Shown here one piece after another: positions 61,658 through 64,000 of a DNA stretch of 64,000 nucleotides (positions are counted from its first letter, which is position 1; every line of letters starts with the position of its first letter). Location: NCBI GenBank assembly GCA_028823485.1, contig JAPKBG010000002.1, positions 62,001 to 126,000 of the forward strand, read 5' to 3'. The notes under the pieces were generated by a model. It worked only from the letters and a program-made list of their open reading frames with translations, was not told the DNA's origin and searched no databases. The DNA is from Methylophilaceae bacterium (GTDB taxonomy: Bacteria; Pseudomonadota; Gammaproteobacteria; Burkholderiales; Methylophilaceae). Both the position numbers and the translations under genes were made by a program.

Positions 61658-62685
61658 TGGAATGGTTAGCTAAATTATTCGGTAGTTACTGGCTCAATGT
61701 TGAGTTGGCCGGTTGGACGTTAATCAAAATTGTCGCCATCGTCGGCCCATTGATGATTGCTGTTGCTTACCTTACTTATGCAGAACGTAAAGTCATTGGT
61801 TATATGCAGGTGCGTATTGGGCCAAATCGTGTTGGCCTCTTTGGATTGCTTCAACCAATGGCAGATGGTATTAAGCTGCTATTTAAAGAAATTATTCTGC
61901 CGACAGCTTCTAATAAAGCGCTGTTTTTATTAGGCCCAGTACTGACCATTGCACCAGCTTTTGCTGCATGGGCGGTCATTCCGTTTGATGGAACTAAAGT
62001 ATTAGCGAATATTGATGCAGGTTTGCTATATGTCTTGGCGATGACCTCTATAGCCGTTTATGGTGTGATTATCGCCGGTTGGGCATCGAACTCTAAATAT
62101 GCATTCTTGGGTAGTTTACGTTCAGCAGCGCAGATTGTTTCTTACGAAATTGCCATGGGATTCTCATTGGTCGGTGTGTTGATGTGTGCGAATAGCTTGA
62201 ATCTCGGTAATATTGTCTTAGGACAAGAGGGCGGCTTCTGGCATTGGTATTTCATCCCGCTATTCCCATTATTTATTGTTTACTTCATTAGTGCTGTTGC
62301 TGAAACAAACCGTGCGCCATTTGACGTGGCTGAAGGTGAGTCTGAAATTGTCGCTGGTTTCCACGTTGAGTATTCAGGCATGGCATTTGCGGTATTTTTC
62401 TTAGCTGAGTATGCGAATATTTGGTTAGTCTGCACATTGGCAGCATTGATGTTTATGGGCGGTTGGTTATCACCACTTCCGTTCTTGCCAGACAGTATCT
62501 TATGGTTGTTTGCCAAAATGGCATTTTTGGTATTCTTCTTCCTGTGGTTCAGAGCAACATTTCCAAGATACCGTTATGATCAAATCATGCGATTAGGTTG
62601 GAAAGTGTTTATCCCTATTACAATCGTCTGGATCGTGTTTGTTGGTGCGATGATGCAGACTAAATTTGACTACTTGTTTCACTAG
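61657..62685 (+). CDS. nuoH: NADH-quinone oxidoreductase subunit H
   Basis: A membrane subunit of 342 residues with about eight helices, forming the entrance to the quinone chamber and the first proton path. [51 protein letters not shown] and [18 protein letters not shown] are the conserved Glu- and Arg-rich stretches. The C-terminal helix with [18 protein letters not shown] is complete. It overlaps nuoG by one base and lies 17 nt upstream of nuoI. Confidence 0.97.
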   Translation: MEWLAKLFGSYWLNVELAGWTLIKIVAIVGPLMIAVAYLTYAERKVIGYMQVRIGPNRVGLFGLLQPMADGIKLLFKEIILPTASNKALFLLGPVLTIAPAFAAWAVIPFDGTKVLANIDAGLLYVLAMTSIAVYGVIIAGWASNSKYAFLGSLRSAAQIVSYEIAMGFSLVGVLMCANSLNLGNIVLGQEGGFWHWYFIPLFPLFIVYFISAVAETNRAPFDVAEGESEIVAGFHVEYSGMAFAVFFLAEYANIWLVCTLAALMFMGGWLSPLPFLPDSILWLFAKMAFLVFFFLWFRATFPRYRYDQIMRLGWKVFIPITIVWIVFVGAMMQTKFDYLFH

Positions 62686-62702
62686 GGTATTTGGCAAAGA
62701 TT

Positions 62703-63194
62703 ATGTTTAAACAAATTAAAAATATACTCGGTAGTTTGATGTTGATTGAACTGCTAAAAGGGATGGCTGTTACAGGCCGTTACTTTTTCGCACGCAAAAT
62801 CACCATTCAATACCCAGAAGAGCGCACACCGCAGTCGAATCGATTCCGTGGTTTGCATGCGTTACGACGTTATCCAAATGGTGAAGAGCGTTGCATTGCT
62901 TGTAAACTCTGTGAAGCGGTTTGTCCTGCGATGGCGATTACGATTGAATCAGAACAGCGTGAAGACAATACGCGCAGAACAACTCAATATGATATTGATT
63001 TAACCAAGTGTATTTTCTGCGGGTTATGTGAAGAGTCGTGTCCAGTGGATTCGATTGTAGAGACGCGCGTGTTTGATTATCACGGCGAACAACGTGGTGA
63101 TTTGCTTTACACCAAAGACATGTTGCTAGCAGTTGGTGATAAGCATGAAAAACAAATTGCGGCAGACCGTGCGCAAGATAAAAATTATAGATAA
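62703..63194 (+). CDS. nuoI: NADH-quinone oxidoreductase subunit I
   Basis: The ferredoxin-like subunit of 163 residues holding clusters N6a and N6b. Ligand sets are [18 protein letters not shown] and [20 protein letters not shown]. The N-terminal amphipathic helix ([18 protein letters not shown]) anchors it at the membrane face. ATG at 62703 is preferred; a TTG twelve bases earlier is also possible. nuoJ follows 15 nt downstream. Confidence 0.96.
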   Translation: MFKQIKNILGSLMLIELLKGMAVTGRYFFARKITIQYPEERTPQSNRFRGLHALRRYPNGEERCIACKLCEAVCPAMAITIESEQREDNTRRTTQYDIDLTKCIFCGLCEESCPVDSIVETRVFDYHGEQRGDLLYTKDMLLAVGDKHEKQIAADRAQDKNYR

Positions 63195-63209
63195 CGCTTA
63201 AAAAAGTTA

Positions 63210-63851
63210 ATGACGAATATGGTATTTACCGATTTTATATTTTATGTGCTAGCCACCATTTTGCTGCTTTCAGCAACGCAGGTTATTACAGCTAAAAACC
63301 CTGTGCAAGCAGCGCTATTCTTGGTGCTTTCATTCTTTACCGCATCTGGTATTTGGTTGTTATTACAGGCTGAGTTTTTAGCGATTGTATTAGTGCTGGT
63401 TTATGTCGGCGCTGTGATGGTGTTGTTCTTATTTGTTGTGATGATGCTAGACATTAACATTGACAAATTACGAGAAGGCTTTTGGAGCTACTTACCGTTA
63501 GCAGCTTTGATTGGCGTATTGATGGCAGTTGAAATGGTGATGATTTTAAGCAATAAATATTTCATTGCTGCACAAAGTGTCAGCCATCCAGTGGGTTATA
63601 GCGACACTGCAGCATTGGGTCATGTGATGTATACCGAATACCTATTGCCATTCGAATTGGCTGCTATTGTGTTGTTGGTTGCCATTGTTGCGGCCATTGC
63701 CTTAACGCTGAGAGAAAAACGAGAAAGCAAATCAATTAATCCGAGTGAACAGGTGGTTGTGCGTAAAGAAGACCGTCTTCGTATGGTGAATATGAAATCA
63801 GAGACAGAGCCTAAACCCGATGAAAGCAACACCAAAGGAGAAGCCTCATGA
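63210..63851 (+). CDS. nuoJ: NADH-quinone oxidoreductase subunit J
   Basis: A membrane subunit of 213 residues with five helices in the first 165 residues and a charged C-terminal tail. The conserved [36 protein letters not shown] and [15 protein letters not shown] blocks are present. It takes part in the conformational change that couples quinone reduction to proton pumping. The hydrophilic tail ([18 protein letters not shown]) is longer than in E. coli and species-variable. Its stop overlaps nuoK ATGA-style. Confidence 0.95.
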   Translation: MTNMVFTDFIFYVLATILLLSATQVITAKNPVQAALFLVLSFFTASGIWLLLQAEFLAIVLVLVYVGAVMVLFLFVVMMLDINIDKLREGFWSYLPLAALIGVLMAVEMVMILSNKYFIAAQSVSHPVGYSDTAALGHVMYTEYLLPFELAAIVLLVAIVAAIALTLREKRESKSINPSEQVVVRKEDRLRMVNMKSETEPKPDESNTKGEAS

Positions 63852-64000
63852 CGTTAACGGTAGGGCTTTCTCATTACCTGATATTAGGTGCATTACTATT
63901 TGCGATTAGTATCGTCGGCATCTTTTTAAATCGACGCAATATCATCATTGTGTTGATGGCGATTGAGTTGATGTTGCTAGCAGTTAACTTGAACTTCATT
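63848..64000 (+). CDS. nuoK: NADH-quinone oxidoreductase subunit K (cut by window edge)
   Basis: The first 51 residues are visible: [40 protein letters not shown], then NLNFI at the edge. The conserved membrane Glu of helix two is in [13 protein letters not shown], an essential residue for proton transfer in this MrpC-like antiporter subunit. The ATG overlaps the nuoJ stop (ATGA). The remaining half of the protein and nuoL-N lie beyond the window. Confidence 0.93.
   Translation, partial: MTLTVGLSHYLILGALLFAISIVGIFLNRRNIIIVLMAIELMLLAVNLNFI

Overview
The window reads as a chromosomal segment of an AT-rich betaproteobacterium. Gene order (purB-wrbA-surE-pcm-nlpD; rpfE-recJ; tpiA-secG-tRNA-Leu-nuoA onward; aceE-aceF-lpdA with a lipoyl domain on the E3) and protein style point to Nitrosomonadales, most likely Methylophilaceae of the Methylotenera kind. 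That assignment is inference: no methanol or methylamine oxidation gene lies in the window.

Layout. 1-2.9 kb: pirin tail, YceI, an Old Yellow Enzyme, a nitroreductase and a thioredoxin-like protein on the plus strand. 3-8.8 kb: a tight minus-strand run purB-wrbA-hugZ-like-DUF2069-surE-pcm-nlpD plus a small membrane protein. 9-21.3 kb: a C4-dicarboxylate cluster (GntR regulator, malic enzyme, sdhCDAB, sdhE, class I fumarase, EF-hand protein, long AcnB-type aconitase) that carries two clear ruins: a 5'-deleted prpD and a citE-like/acyl-CoA-synthetase composite. This looks like a methylcitrate-cycle locus that lost its propionate-specific genes and kept the succinate-to-pyruvate branch. 21.4-30.7 kb: a TPMT-like methyltransferase fused to a membrane domain, Ca/Na antiporter, NYN protein, Y-family polymerase, msrA, a decayed toxin-antitoxin pair whose toxin is fused to the tail of a cysteine synthase, glnS, birA, coaX and a SPOR-like protein. 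30.8-36.6 kb: the pyruvate dehydrogenase genes. 36.9-40 kb: a BigR-like sulfide/persulfide locus with a frameshifted TauE/SafE gene and a persulfide dioxygenase-like protein lacking its metal-binding Asp, around a perfect 13-bp inverted repeat. 40-45.9 kb: pentapeptide protein, frameshifted glycine-zipper protein, RpfE-like protein, recJ, tpiA and secG.

45.98-54.45 kb is an integrative element inserted in the 3' end of tRNA-Leu(GAG). It has a 17-bp direct repeat at its ends, a P4-type integrase, paired GGTATAAA motifs near both ends (likely integrase arm sites), an AlpA-like regulator, a DUF1376-like replication protein, decayed DNA, a MobV/Pre relaxase remnant, and one well-preserved cargo gene: an autotransporter with a (TA)8 tract in its 5' coding end, which could make it phase variable. 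From 54.6 kb to the right edge runs the complex I operon nuoA to nuoK (nuoK cut by the window).

The most notable theme is locus decay seen in progress: at least six genes are frameshifted, truncated or chimeric, and in three places the wreckage shows which pathway has been reduced. No CRISPR array, IS element or rRNA operon was seen.
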